A DNA stretch of 36,125 nucleotides from Deltaproteobacteria bacterium UBA2385. GTDB taxonomy: Bacteria; Myxococcota_A; UBA796; UBA2385. Positions 18,201 through 25,793 of the stretch are shown piece after piece. Position numbers and translations under genes: made by a program. A model generated the notes under the pieces. That model was not told the DNA's origin and did no database searches. It saw nothing but the letters and a program-made list of their open reading frames with translations. Position 1 is the stretch's first letter. The number at the start of each line of letters is the position of its first letter. The stretch lies in assembly GCA_002343455.1 (NCBI GenBank), contig DDSR01000190.1:1-36125 (forward strand), given 5' to 3'.

Positions 18201-18529
18201 ACCTGACGCCCTTTGTCGATGTCGCCCAGGCCTGGCAGCGCAAGCACCGCGTTGGCATGGTCCACGACTACGACCAAGCGTCCTGCCTCATCGGGGCCTG
18301 CTTCGAAGGCAGCGGCATCAAGGCCGAGGACACCCTCTCGAATCCCAACTTCAAGCCCCACCCGGCCCTCGGCTCCTTGCTCGAGTGGTTCTGCACCCGG
18401 TCGAAAGACCCCAAGGTTCGCACCGCGGCGGGGCGCGCGGAGCGCCTGTTCAAGACCTGGCAGGCCAGGCACCAGCAGGTCCAATCGACCCAGATCAGGA
18501 TGTTCGGCGATCCCGGAGGCGACACATGA
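15254..18529 (+). CDS. DUF1156-type adenine-specific DNA methyltransferase (PglXI-like)
   Basis: A 1091-aa methylase of the COG1743/DUF1156 group. The N-terminal domain has FPIIPVNELAAVE and KWWARRP (72-78). The SAM-binding motif is DPFMGGGTT (125-133) with GVDLNP (146-151). The catalytic motif is DPPF (700-703). Zinc-ribbon-like cysteine pairs lie between them (CPAC, CGAC, CPEC), in the probable target-recognition region. DUF1156 methylases are the PglXI component of type 3 BREX and modify host DNA to mark self. The inner region (about 16100-17500) is clearly AT-richer than the ends. The ATG at 15254 follows the PglZ stop by 2 bp; the stop overlaps the next gene (ATGA). Confidence 0.92.
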   Translation: MAKKNKADILAEEVKKAVGAGRVVAVETVDFSDPNRPLTCLEVDFPIIPVNELAAVETASGAGRKPIYAMAKWWARRPSSVFRGLLLSASMKAPQDPLEAGKSVWDVYYANHQKMKALSHIKVVDPFMGGGTTVVEGSRLGMQMLGVDLNPVAWFICKTELAQVDKPEVEALLAEVEAVVKPQIMPFYACDCPRGHKGTWTRVSTGRVMGDDFDALALTPDERRDYRYAGPEIIYVFWAKHGPCQVTGCGHRTPIMSSPVVAVKSISTRSWALTCRNAMCRRAFDIEENDVRMAPGVPLVVAGTERPYTIPTKVHSLHASNSIRVDITCPACGHRHEQLDLLDRSAERKKVELSLLVHPRWLAGESATASDGSPFGGTATSTPDATAAWCRARAQRAWLFEVRGRLPDEVADPLTGTAIKTGKHGGTVPKRSAYSCGACGTVQDVLDTVKASGTTGPVAAYAVQGYCPECDSTGAAYNGRFFAAAEDSTQFTAAAQEWHSRKIDDLSAFWPKSEIPYGFMTAHANGDIREGHGFTHWWTLFNERELLVVASLLKAITTVGQYPQHVREVALNPVLRFLQHNNMLCFWDIQQDCLAPSLSNQNFHPKNTVIENSVFASLGRGNFRSSVSKLRDALDWTNDPWDLASNDRLSASTAKLSARLTGKSTHVHPGDHPRESPIGLGSATDLASLSAESIDLVVTDPPFGGLLHYSELSDFFYVWLRLVLKDRYPDNFTTEYVPKSLEIVENRARNPDDPAGFYQRLLTAAWTESARILKAGGILAFTFHHSEDEPWVQVLESLFDAGFYLEATYPIRSDETKGEGEFGARKVEYDIIHVCRKRTFEPTPVSWAKMRRVIQREVQRLKDLLQHHQREGLPEADIQVIKRGKALEYYSRHYGQVYEAEGQALSVKDAVLGVLQVIDEPSDPSVEHPPVIASPYTRQLLRMYLNTTEQPRNQVQKFLRGTGIAPSEFEDRGWIYEDRKVFYLTPFVDVAQAWQRKHRVGMVHDYDQASCLIGACFEGSGIKAEDTLSNPNFKPHPALGSLLEWFCTRSKDPKVRTAAGRAERLFKTWQARHQQVQSTQIRMFGDPGGDT

Positions 18530-19038
18530 AGCTCCTCCGCAACAACACCGCCTGGACGCGGCGCGGCTGCTCGCTATTGTGGGATCCAACCGCCCTCGCC
18601 TCGCTGGCGAAGCCGCAGGAGGTGGTCACGCTCCGGCAGTTCGCCGCGATGGCCAGCGGCTGGCCCGGCGACCTGCCCTCGAACGACGGCCGGGCCGTTG
18701 TCGTGGTCGGAGTCGAGGGCTGCCTGGACGCACTGTCCCCCGATGACGCGATGGAGTGGGTCGAGCGGGACCTGCGCCGCCTCATCTTCGCCTTCAACGA
18801 CGAGTACCAGGACGACGCCGCCCTGGTCTTCTGGCTGCCTTCGGGTCGGGACCGGGTGCACTATGCCCTCGCCTCGGGCGAGTACTCCTGGTCGGGCCTG
18901 GGCGACGCCCGGCTGCCCCTTGGCCACGCGCTCTGGGCCGGTGCGCGCGACGACGCCCACCGCATCTTGCTGGGGGTCGCCGACGCCGACGCCGAGGGCC
19001 CGGGCTGGGTGGGCATGTACCACCCGCGCATCTCTTGA
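18526..19038 (+). CDS. Conserved-looking unknown component (170 aa) of the defence operon
   Basis: The ATG at 18526 overlaps the methylase stop. I do not recognise the family. It has an alternating strand/helix pattern: a strand AVVVVGVEGC (about 63-72) with no P-loop, an amphipathic helix ending in DLRRLIFAFNDEYQ, a strand DDAALVFWLPSG, then YSWSGLG and a C-terminal HRILLGVADA strand. This looks like a Rossmann or ATPase-like fold that has lost nucleotide-binding motifs. Its position between methylase and helicase suggests a structural partner of one of them. An equivalent in BREX could be one of the small Brx proteins, but I see no motif match. Confidence 0.7.
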   Translation: MKLLRNNTAWTRRGCSLLWDPTALASLAKPQEVVTLRQFAAMASGWPGDLPSNDGRAVVVVGVEGCLDALSPDDAMEWVERDLRRLIFAFNDEYQDDAALVFWLPSGRDRVHYALASGEYSWSGLGDARLPLGHALWAGARDDAHRILLGVADADAEGPGWVGMYHPRIS

Positions 19039-19049
19039 CGGGGGCCGCC

Positions 19050-22000
19050 GTGGCGCTGCAGCCAGGACAGCGGGTCCGCCACCCAGAGTTCGGCGAGGGC
19101 GTCGTCGTCGCCGCCGAACGGGGTGGCCTCGTTCGCGCCTTCTTTGTCCTCGGCGAGCGCCAGGTCCCGGCGGCATCGATCCACCCGCTGCTCACCCGAG
19201 CCGAGCGGGTGCTGGCGGGCGTCGAGGGATCGGAGGCTCGGCTCAAGCGCGCCTGGCTCGCCCTGGAGGCACGCTCCCTTCCCCTGATGGAGAGCGCGGC
19301 GGCCCTCACCTCCGCCCGCATCGACCTGCTCCCACACCAGGTGGTCCTCACCCATCGCGTCGCCACTGCGTCTCCCCGACGCTACCTGATCGCCGACGAG
19401 GTCGGGCTCGGCAAGACCATCGAGACCGCGCTCATCCTGCGCGAGCTGCATGGGCGCGGCGAGCTTCACCGGGCACTGATGGTCGTGCCCGCAGGCCTGG
19501 TCAACAACTGGCAGCGCGAGCTGAACGACGTCTTTCACCTCGACTTCGAGGTCTTCGGCAGCGAGGGCGACGTCACCGACCGCAAGACCAACGCCTTCGC
19601 CCGGCACCACCGGCTCATTGCCAGCATTGACACCCTCAAGCGCCCCTCGCGAGTCAAGCGCCTGCTCGATGCCCCGATGTGGGACCTCGTCGTATTCGAC
19701 GAGGCCCACCACCTCACCGCCTACCGGAGCGGCCAGAAGGTCACCAAGACCGAGAACTACAAGCTGGCCGAGGCACTGCGGGCCCACAGCCGTGACCTGC
19801 TCCTGTTGTCCGCGACGCCCCACCAGGGGGACCACTTCCGCTTCTGGATGTTGGCCCAGCTCCTCGACCCCACCCTGTTCAAGGGTCCCGAGGACATGGT
19901 CGAGAACCGGCACCGGCTCAACACTCTGGTCTTTCGGCGGACCAAGGCCGACGCCTGCAAGCCCGATGGCTCGCCCCTGTTCGCGCGGCGCTGGGTTCAC
20001 ACCGAGAGCTTTGTGATGAACGAAGCGGAGCGGGCCTTCTACGCCCAGCTCCAGGAGTACCTGCAAGACGGGTTCGCCCTGGCGAAGCGCCAGGGCAACA
20101 AAGGGCAGGCGCTCGGCTTCGTGATGGCCATCTTCCAGAAGATCGCCGCGTCAAGCTTCGCCGCAGTTCGACGTACGCTGCGTCGCCGCATGCTGATGCT
20201 CACGGTGCACGAGGCGATCGTCAAGGACCAGGAGCTGGACATCGAGGGGCGGGAAGCCCTGCTCGACAATGCGCGGCGACTCATCCACGAGGAGCTAGGC
20301 ATCCCCGACGACGCCGTCGGGCGCGGTGAGACCGACCGGGTCCTGGCCGACCTGAAGCTCCGCATGCTCAAGAAGCTGCGCGAGGACGACCTGGCGCTCG
20401 CCTCCGACGCCGGCGCCGGCGAGGAGGCAGCGGCAGGCGGCGAAGAGATGGCCGCGATGGCGATCAGCCTCGCCCTGCCCGAGGAGCGCCTTCGCATTGC
20501 CGACCTGCTGCGCGCCTTCCCCGAGGGCCGCGAGACCAAGGTGCAGAACCTGGTGCGGGCGCTGGGTGCCCTGTGGCGGGAGAACCCCGCCGAGAAGGTC
20601 GTGATCTTCGCCACCTACCTGGGCACCGTAGACCTGATCGGTCGGGAGATCGAGTCGGCCTACCCTGGCCAGGGGGTGGTGGTGCTCCGGGGTGGCGATC
20701 ACGGGGCCAAGCTCGCCGCCGAGCGCCGCTTCCGGGCCAAGGACGGTCCACGGGTGCTCGTCTGCACCGCCGCGGGCCGCGAGGGCATCAACCTCCAGTT
20801 CGCCCGCATCCTCTTCAACTTCGACCTGCCCTGGAACCCGATGGATGTGGAGCAGCGCATCGGCCGCATCCACCGATACGGGCAGCAGCACACGGCCCAA
20901 GTCTACAACCTGGTCCTGTCCGACACCATCGAGGGGCGCATCTTCCTGATGCTCGACGAGAAGCTCAAGGAGATCGCCAAGACCCTGGGGAAGCTGGACG
21001 AGAACGGGCAGGTCGCCGAAGACCTGCGCTCCCAGATCCTCGGCCAGCTCTCCGAGCGCATCCGCTACGACCAGCTCTACCAGGAGGCCCTCTCCGACCC
21101 GGAGCTGCGCCGGACCAAGGAAGAGCTCGATGTCGCCCTTGCTCACTCGAAGGAGGCACGGTCGGTGGTGTGGGAGCTGTTCCAGGATCTCGACGGCTTC
21201 AACCTGGACGACTACCGGGCGTTCTCCGACGTGTCCGCCGGCCTGGACCGGCTGGCGCGCTTCCTTCGCGTGGACCTCGATGCGCGCCAGCGTTCGCTCG
21301 TCCGCATCGACGACAGCACCCTGGAGGTCCGAGACCAACAGGGGCACCGCGTGCAGCGGTTCACCACCGATAGGGACGCCGCGCGCTCGCGGGATGACGT
21401 CGACCTGCTGGGGCTGGACCACCCAATGCTGCAGGAAGCCCTCGCACGCCACGCTGCCCTGACGCCCGACGAGTTGGGCGTCGCCGTGCAGGGCGAAGGC
21501 GACGGCCCCGCTGTAGCGACCTGGTGGCTCGTGGAGACCCAGGGCGCGGGCGGCGAGCGGACCTCCCGCATCGTTCGCTTGGGCGTCGACCCCACGGGGG
21601 CCCGCAAGCCCCAGGTCGAGCGCCGCGCGGAGGACCTGTACCTTCGACCTCCCGCCGAGCCCTTCCTGGACCTGGCCAGCCGGACCGACCTCCTGCACGA
21701 GCACATCGAGCCCATGCTCCACCGCGAGCTACGCCACCGCGGCATGGTGCCGGAGTCAGGTGGCTTCCACGCGGAGTTGGTCGGGTGGGTCGAGGTGGCC
21801 GCAACTGTTGCACCTACCCGGACGCGACTCGACTTGTCGCTGCCGCCGAGTGAGCCGGACGCCATTCAGGTGGCGTTGAAGGAGCGCGCGAATCATGGAG
21901 CCCTGACATTGCCTGAGGTCGCCTCGATAGGGGAGCGCTTGAGAGTCCCTCCCGAGAGGGTATTCGGGGTCCTGATGTCACTCTGTGGCGAAGGCGGATC

Positions 22001-22175
22001 TTTCGTGATGCGCTTCCATTCGCGAGACTCCACCTCCGCTGAGCTGCACCCTTCGCACGTCATCGAACGACTACGACGACATAGGGTGGGTCAACCCGAC
22101 GAAGAGCCTGGTTGGGAGGATTGGGCGGCCAGCGTGCGCGTGGCTTGGTCACTCGTCGACGCGGGGGAATCGTGA
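19050..22175 (+). CDS. SNF2/HepA-type DEAD-like helicase
   Basis: About 1041 aa. An N-terminal Tudor/CarD-like strand region (QPGQRVRHPEFGEGVVV) precedes the ATPase: motif I DEVGLGKT (115-122), DEAH box at 217-220, motif III LLLSATPHQGD, and the helicase C lobe with CTAAGREGINLQ and QRIGRIHRYGQ (about residues 570-612), typical of SNF2/RapA-like translocases. This is the BrxHII-like partner in BREX type 3 systems. The C-terminal about 400 residues are less recognisable and probably bind partners or DNA. I chose GTG 19050 behind GGGGG; TTG 19035, overlapping the previous stop, is an alternative. The stop overlaps the nuclease start (GTGA). Confidence 0.92.
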   Translation: MALQPGQRVRHPEFGEGVVVAAERGGLVRAFFVLGERQVPAASIHPLLTRAERVLAGVEGSEARLKRAWLALEARSLPLMESAAALTSARIDLLPHQVVLTHRVATASPRRYLIADEVGLGKTIETALILRELHGRGELHRALMVVPAGLVNNWQRELNDVFHLDFEVFGSEGDVTDRKTNAFARHHRLIASIDTLKRPSRVKRLLDAPMWDLVVFDEAHHLTAYRSGQKVTKTENYKLAEALRAHSRDLLLLSATPHQGDHFRFWMLAQLLDPTLFKGPEDMVENRHRLNTLVFRRTKADACKPDGSPLFARRWVHTESFVMNEAERAFYAQLQEYLQDGFALAKRQGNKGQALGFVMAIFQKIAASSFAAVRRTLRRRMLMLTVHEAIVKDQELDIEGREALLDNARRLIHEELGIPDDAVGRGETDRVLADLKLRMLKKLREDDLALASDAGAGEEAAAGGEEMAAMAISLALPEERLRIADLLRAFPEGRETKVQNLVRALGALWRENPAEKVVIFATYLGTVDLIGREIESAYPGQGVVVLRGGDHGAKLAAERRFRAKDGPRVLVCTAAGREGINLQFARILFNFDLPWNPMDVEQRIGRIHRYGQQHTAQVYNLVLSDTIEGRIFLMLDEKLKEIAKTLGKLDENGQVAEDLRSQILGQLSERIRYDQLYQEALSDPELRRTKEELDVALAHSKEARSVVWELFQDLDGFNLDDYRAFSDVSAGLDRLARFLRVDLDARQRSLVRIDDSTLEVRDQQGHRVQRFTTDRDAARSRDDVDLLGLDHPMLQEALARHAALTPDELGVAVQGEGDGPAVATWWLVETQGAGGERTSRIVRLGVDPTGARKPQVERRAEDLYLRPPAEPFLDLASRTDLLHEHIEPMLHRELRHRGMVPESGGFHAELVGWVEVAATVAPTRTRLDLSLPPSEPDAIQVALKERANHGALTLPEVASIGERLRVPPERVFGVLMSLCGEGGSFVMRFHSRDSTSAELHPSHVIERLRRHRVGQPDEEPGWEDWAASVRVAWSLVDAGES

Positions 22176-22798
22176 GTTTCCCCGTAGACGACGAGAGCCT
22201 TCTGGCCTTTGGCCGCTATCTGGCGGGACGGCGCCCTTTCGCGCTGCGGGTATTCCTTTCCCAGACAGAGGACGAGTTCATCGATGCCGTGGAGGAAGGG
22301 CTGGAGCACGGTATTGTACAGCTCGAAGGGGCTCGAAAGGAATACGCGAAGCTCGGAGAGCTTGGACTATCTCGCACTCTCGCCGGGACTCTGACGGAGT
22401 CCGGGGTGCCAGCCCACCCCGAGGAGTTCGAGAACGGGCACGTTGATCTGAAGATCAAACATCCCGCGGGCAAGCCCTTTCTCTACCTTACCGAGTGCAA
22501 GATCTGGCAGAGCGTGCCCTATCACAAGAAAGGAATGACCCAGCTTCTGCGAGACTATGCGTCCGGAAGACACAAGCGGGGATGCTGCCTCGAATTCGTC
22601 CGCGTGATGGGCACGGCTACCAAGCTCAAGGACATCCGAAACCACGTCGACCAGCACAAGCCGCTCGACCAAGTCGACAAAGCAGTAGACCACAAAACTA
22701 TCAAGGGCGGTTTCGTCACCACGCACAAGCACTCAAGCGACTGGAAAGTGGAGGTCTTGCACGTCGCCTGCAACCTGTTCCAGCCGCCCAAGGAGTAG
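22172..22798 (+). CDS. PD-(D/E)XK-type nuclease (208 aa)
   Basis: A small restriction-endonuclease-like protein. The catalytic core reads GHVDLKI (Asp92), a spacer, then YLTECKIW (Glu108, Lys110), and further on KKGMTQLLRDYASG with Gln124 in the following helix, the standard D...ExK...Q arrangement. This fits a nuclease that cuts unmodified or damaged DNA. It starts with GTG 22172 overlapping the helicase stop, so helicase and nuclease are translationally coupled and likely act together. Base composition falls to about 52-57% G+C in rows of this gene, compared with about 70% in neighbours. Confidence 0.8.
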   Translation: MSFPVDDESLLAFGRYLAGRRPFALRVFLSQTEDEFIDAVEEGLEHGIVQLEGARKEYAKLGELGLSRTLAGTLTESGVPAHPEEFENGHVDLKIKHPAGKPFLYLTECKIWQSVPYHKKGMTQLLRDYASGRHKRGCCLEFVRVMGTATKLKDIRNHVDQHKPLDQVDKAVDHKTIKGGFVTTHKHSSDWKVEVLHVACNLFQPPKE

Positions 22799-22804
22799 GC
22801 GCGC

Positions 22805-23578
22805 ATGGGCCACATCCGCCTCGGCCGCCTGCCGCGCACCCAGAAGTGGAAGGAGGTCGTCGCCCTGGTCGGCGGCGAGGGGAGCGCTGCGGCCATCGCC
22901 AACGCGACGATGTCGGCCGCCGAGGACAACTTCCAGCAGGGCTCGGCAGATCCGCTGCTGGTGCACACCGTCTGGCTGCTGTCGCAGCTCCCCGACGCCG
23001 CGCGGAGCGACGACTTCCCGCAGGTGGCGAGCGCGCTGGGCCTGTCCGTGCCGGCCAACGCCACCGCCACCGACATCGCCGTCGCCATCGGCGAGGCCGT
23101 GGATGCCCACGCCCGAAGCCTGGACGGGCCACGCACCGACCTCGGCGAGATGGCGCGGCTGGCCGCCGTCGAGACCCTCGCCAGGGCCCTGGAGTCTTCG
23201 ACGCCGAGCCTGTTTGGTCCTCGACCGAACGAGGCCCAGGAAGCCCTCAAGCAGCTCGGCACCGAGAAGCAGTTCGGCACCCTCTCGCGCGAGTTCTTCG
23301 GCCGCCTGACCGAGCGCGTCCTCACCCACTTCGTCAGCAAGGAGCTGCCGCTTCACGTGGGGGCCGGGCGTCGCTTCGACTCCATCGACGAGCAGCGAGC
23401 CTTCCAGGAGTCCATCGGTCTGCACGCCCGCCAAGCTGCCCGCATCGTGGAGGTCTACGCCGGGGCTTGGTGGTCCAAGGCGCGCTTTGAGCGTGAGCTG
23501 ACGCCCGAGCGCACCGAGCGCTTCGTCGCCTATGCCATGAAGAAGATGCGCGACGAGCTGCGCCGCGGGGCGGACTGA
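22805..23578 (+). CDS. Met-Gly-starting partner protein of the QueC-like enzyme (257 aa, QatB-like position)
   Basis: The protein begins MGHIRLGRLPRTQKWKE, is largely helical, and has no catalytic motif I can name. A GGAG site precedes the ATG at 22805. It sits immediately upstream of, and overlaps, the QueC-like gene (TGATG), exactly as qatB precedes qatC in Qat systems. The Gly at position 2 is of interest because QueC-like defence enzymes are, to my knowledge, reported to attach a deazaguanine to the N-terminal glycine of a partner protein. QatB homology is inferred from position, size and the MG start, not from sequence similarity that I could measure. Confidence 0.7.
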   Translation: MGHIRLGRLPRTQKWKEVVALVGGEGSAAAIANATMSAAEDNFQQGSADPLLVHTVWLLSQLPDAARSDDFPQVASALGLSVPANATATDIAVAIGEAVDAHARSLDGPRTDLGEMARLAAVETLARALESSTPSLFGPRPNEAQEALKQLGTEKQFGTLSREFFGRLTERVLTHFVSKELPLHVGAGRRFDSIDEQRAFQESIGLHARQAARIVEVYAGAWWSKARFERELTPERTERFVAYAMKKMRDELRRGAD

Positions 23579-25704
23579 TGTCGGAGCGGGGGGCCACCTG
23601 GGTGCTCTGCGGTGGCGCTGCACGCCCCGGCACGCCCGACGACGCGCTCCGCATCAACATCGGTCCGGGCGATGGACACGAGATCGACGTGCAGATCGAG
23701 GGCATCGAGGAGCGGCTGTCGGGCCAGCTTCCCGACCGACTGCGCGACCTGGTGTGCATCGCCGCCTACGTGCTCGCCGCCGACTGCGGCGTCCGGCGTG
23801 GGACCGAAGCCACCGCGGACGATGGACTGTCCTGGCGTCGCGACTTCCGCTTCGTGATCCCCGTGGCCGAGCCGGAGTTCTGGAACAGCGTCCCTGTCCG
23901 CCGCCTCCTCTCCGACACGCTTGGCTTCCTGGCTGACGAGACCTACCGCTTCCACTTCGTGCTGGGAACCGGCCCGGCCGGGCGACAGCTGCGGTTCCTG
24001 GCGCCGGACGGGCGCTCCTTCGTGCCGCTCGCAGATGTCGAAGAGGTGATGCTCTTCTCCGGCGGCATGGACAGCTTCGCCGGGGCCGTCCAGGCCTGCC
24101 TGGTCGAGAAGCGACAGGTGCTGCTGGTCAGCCACCGGTCCTCGGACCGCCTGCATGCAATCCAGAACCAGCTGGTCAAGGACCTCCGCGCCCGCGCGGG
24201 GCAGCTCCCTCCCCGGCACGTCAGCGTGAAGGTCACCAAGTGCTCCGAGGCGCTGCGGGTCGAGAACACCCAGCGCTCCCGCTCCTTGCTCTTCGCAGCC
24301 CTGGCTGCCGGCGTGGCCTGGATCTGCGGTCGCCGGAGCATCCGCTTCTACGAGAACGGGATCATCGCGCTCAACATCCCGATCTCGGCCCAGGTGCTGG
24401 GCGCCCACGGAACGCGCACCGTGCATCCGTTGGCCATCGAACGCTTCGGACAGCTCATCAGTACCGTCCTGGGCGAACCCTTCTCCGTAGACAACCCCTT
24501 CGAGGAGAAGACCCGCAGCGACGTCGCCGCGCTGATCCGCGATGGGGGCGCAGCTGACCTGCTTCGATACACCTGGAGCTGCGCTCGGGTCCGCCACGCC
24601 AAGAAGGACGGGCCCTTCTGCGGAGTGTGCTCGCAGTGTGTCGATCGCCAGTTCGCCGTCCGGGCTGCGGGCATCGCCCACGAGGATCCCGACAGCCTCT
24701 ACGAGACGCGCCTGTTTGACGACAAGCTGAAGAAGGCCGTCGCCGTCAAGATGGCGCTCGGGTACTTGCAGACCGCTCGTGCATTCCGGTCCACGACCAC
24801 TCCCGCGAGCTTCCTGGCGCAGTTCGGCGCGGTCTGCGATGCCGCCGGGCCGCTGGCACGTACCTGGGGTTGTTCGAAGGACGAGGCGCTGCGACGACTG
24901 CAGGCCCTTCACCGGCGCCAGGGCGAGATGGTTGCAGAGGTGCTCGGCCAGGCGCTCAAGGACCGCGCCTTCGAGCTGGGCGACGGGCCGCACCCGAGCT
25001 CCATGCTGGGCCTGTACCTCGGCGAGGGGCTCAAGAAGGGCCGCCAACTCCACGGCGTTGAGAACGACCCTGACGAGGCAGCAGCGCCCGCGCCGACCAT
25101 CGAGGCAGCGCCCGCCCCGGTTGCCTTCGGACAGGTCCTGTCTCGCGACACCTTCGTGTTGAAGGAGGAGGGCTGGATCGCGGGTGAGGCAGGAGGCCAC
25201 TGGTTCGTCCTGAAGGACAGTGCCGGAATGCGGCTGATCAGCCTGCTGCTCCGCCACCCCGGGCGAGCTTTCGACGTGCTCGAGCTGTCGGCCCTGGCGA
25301 ACGGCGAAGACCCGAAGGTTGTCCGACCCGGGAGCCTGCCCACGACTGACCGTTCCGCGATCGCCTCGGCCCGGGATGCCATCGAGAAGCTCGCGGCCGA
25401 CGAGCAGGACCTCCGCGACGCCTACATGCCGGACCTGGCCGACGAGAAGCGAGCCGAGCGAGAGGCCATCGAGGAGCAGCTCGTCCGCGACCTGAAGCTC
25501 GGCGGCGCACCGCGCGATGTTCCGCCCGAGCTGGAGCGGGCGCGGTCGAAGGTGTCTCGCGCGATCGACCGGACCCTCGAAAGCATCGGGTCGAAGCCGA
25601 CCCGTATAGCGCTCAAGGTCCGCCTGGCGAACGCGATCCACAAGGGCTTCTCGGTCCGGTATGAGCCCCGGAAGGGCGAGGAGGGCTGGATCACCGAGGC
25701 CTGA
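23578..25704 (+). CDS. QueC-like PP-loop enzyme (QatC-like) fused to a C-terminal regulator-type domain
   Basis: 708 aa. Residues 1-155 form an N-terminal domain. The PP-loop ATP-binding motif is MLFSGGMDSF (SGGMDS at 161-166). The ENG(I/L)ALNIP motif lies at 259-268, TRTVHP at 279-284, and a zinc-binding cysteine set at Cys335, Cys348, Cys351 and Cys354 (CGVCSQC), all as in 7-cyano-7-deazaguanine synthase (QueC) and defence QatC/Cap9-type relatives. After an alanine/proline linker (about 497-517), residues about 525-700 match a domain usually appended to regulators or ATPases: HWFVLKDSAGMRLISLLL, PGRAFDVLEL and a helical LGG...ERARSKVSRAI segment. No TGT transglycosylase or DNA-modifying partner is present. 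It is the last gene of the operon. Confidence 0.85.
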   Translation: MSERGATWVLCGGAARPGTPDDALRINIGPGDGHEIDVQIEGIEERLSGQLPDRLRDLVCIAAYVLAADCGVRRGTEATADDGLSWRRDFRFVIPVAEPEFWNSVPVRRLLSDTLGFLADETYRFHFVLGTGPAGRQLRFLAPDGRSFVPLADVEEVMLFSGGMDSFAGAVQACLVEKRQVLLVSHRSSDRLHAIQNQLVKDLRARAGQLPPRHVSVKVTKCSEALRVENTQRSRSLLFAALAAGVAWICGRRSIRFYENGIIALNIPISAQVLGAHGTRTVHPLAIERFGQLISTVLGEPFSVDNPFEEKTRSDVAALIRDGGAADLLRYTWSCARVRHAKKDGPFCGVCSQCVDRQFAVRAAGIAHEDPDSLYETRLFDDKLKKAVAVKMALGYLQTARAFRSTTTPASFLAQFGAVCDAAGPLARTWGCSKDEALRRLQALHRRQGEMVAEVLGQALKDRAFELGDGPHPSSMLGLYLGEGLKKGRQLHGVENDPDEAAAPAPTIEAAPAPVAFGQVLSRDTFVLKEEGWIAGEAGGHWFVLKDSAGMRLISLLLRHPGRAFDVLELSALANGEDPKVVRPGSLPTTDRSAIASARDAIEKLAADEQDLRDAYMPDLADEKRAEREAIEEQLVRDLKLGGAPRDVPPELERARSKVSRAIDRTLESIGSKPTRIALKVRLANAIHKGFSVRYEPRKGEEGWITEA

Positions 25705-25732
25705 CGGCACGCGGGCACCAATGGGACACCGG

Positions 25733-25749
25733 CTGTCTTGGCGAGACAG
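25733..25749 (+). terminator. Small hairpin after the defence operon
   Basis: The inverted repeat CTGTCT/AGACAG (25733-25738 and 25744-25749) with a 5-nt loop lies in the 89-bp gap after the QueC-like gene, followed by GAATTGTT. The stem is short and the T tract poor, so it is either a weak terminator or an operator for the replication module. Confidence 0.35.
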
Positions 25750-25793
25750 GAATTGTTCCGCCTTCCGAGCGAACCCCCTCCAAGGTCCGCTCA

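Noticed and set aside
11273..25704. Standard BREX system
   Set aside because: BrxA, BrxB and BrxL are not seen, the PglZ is much shorter than usual, and nuclease and QueC-like genes are added; only BREX-like is justified.
22805..25704. Complete Qat system
   Set aside because: No adjacent QatA-type ATPase of its own and no TatD-type nuclease (QatD); only the B/C-like pair is present.
22805..25704. Dpd-type DNA deazaguanine modification
   Set aside because: No transglycosylase (DpdA) or the other Dpd genes are visible in the window.
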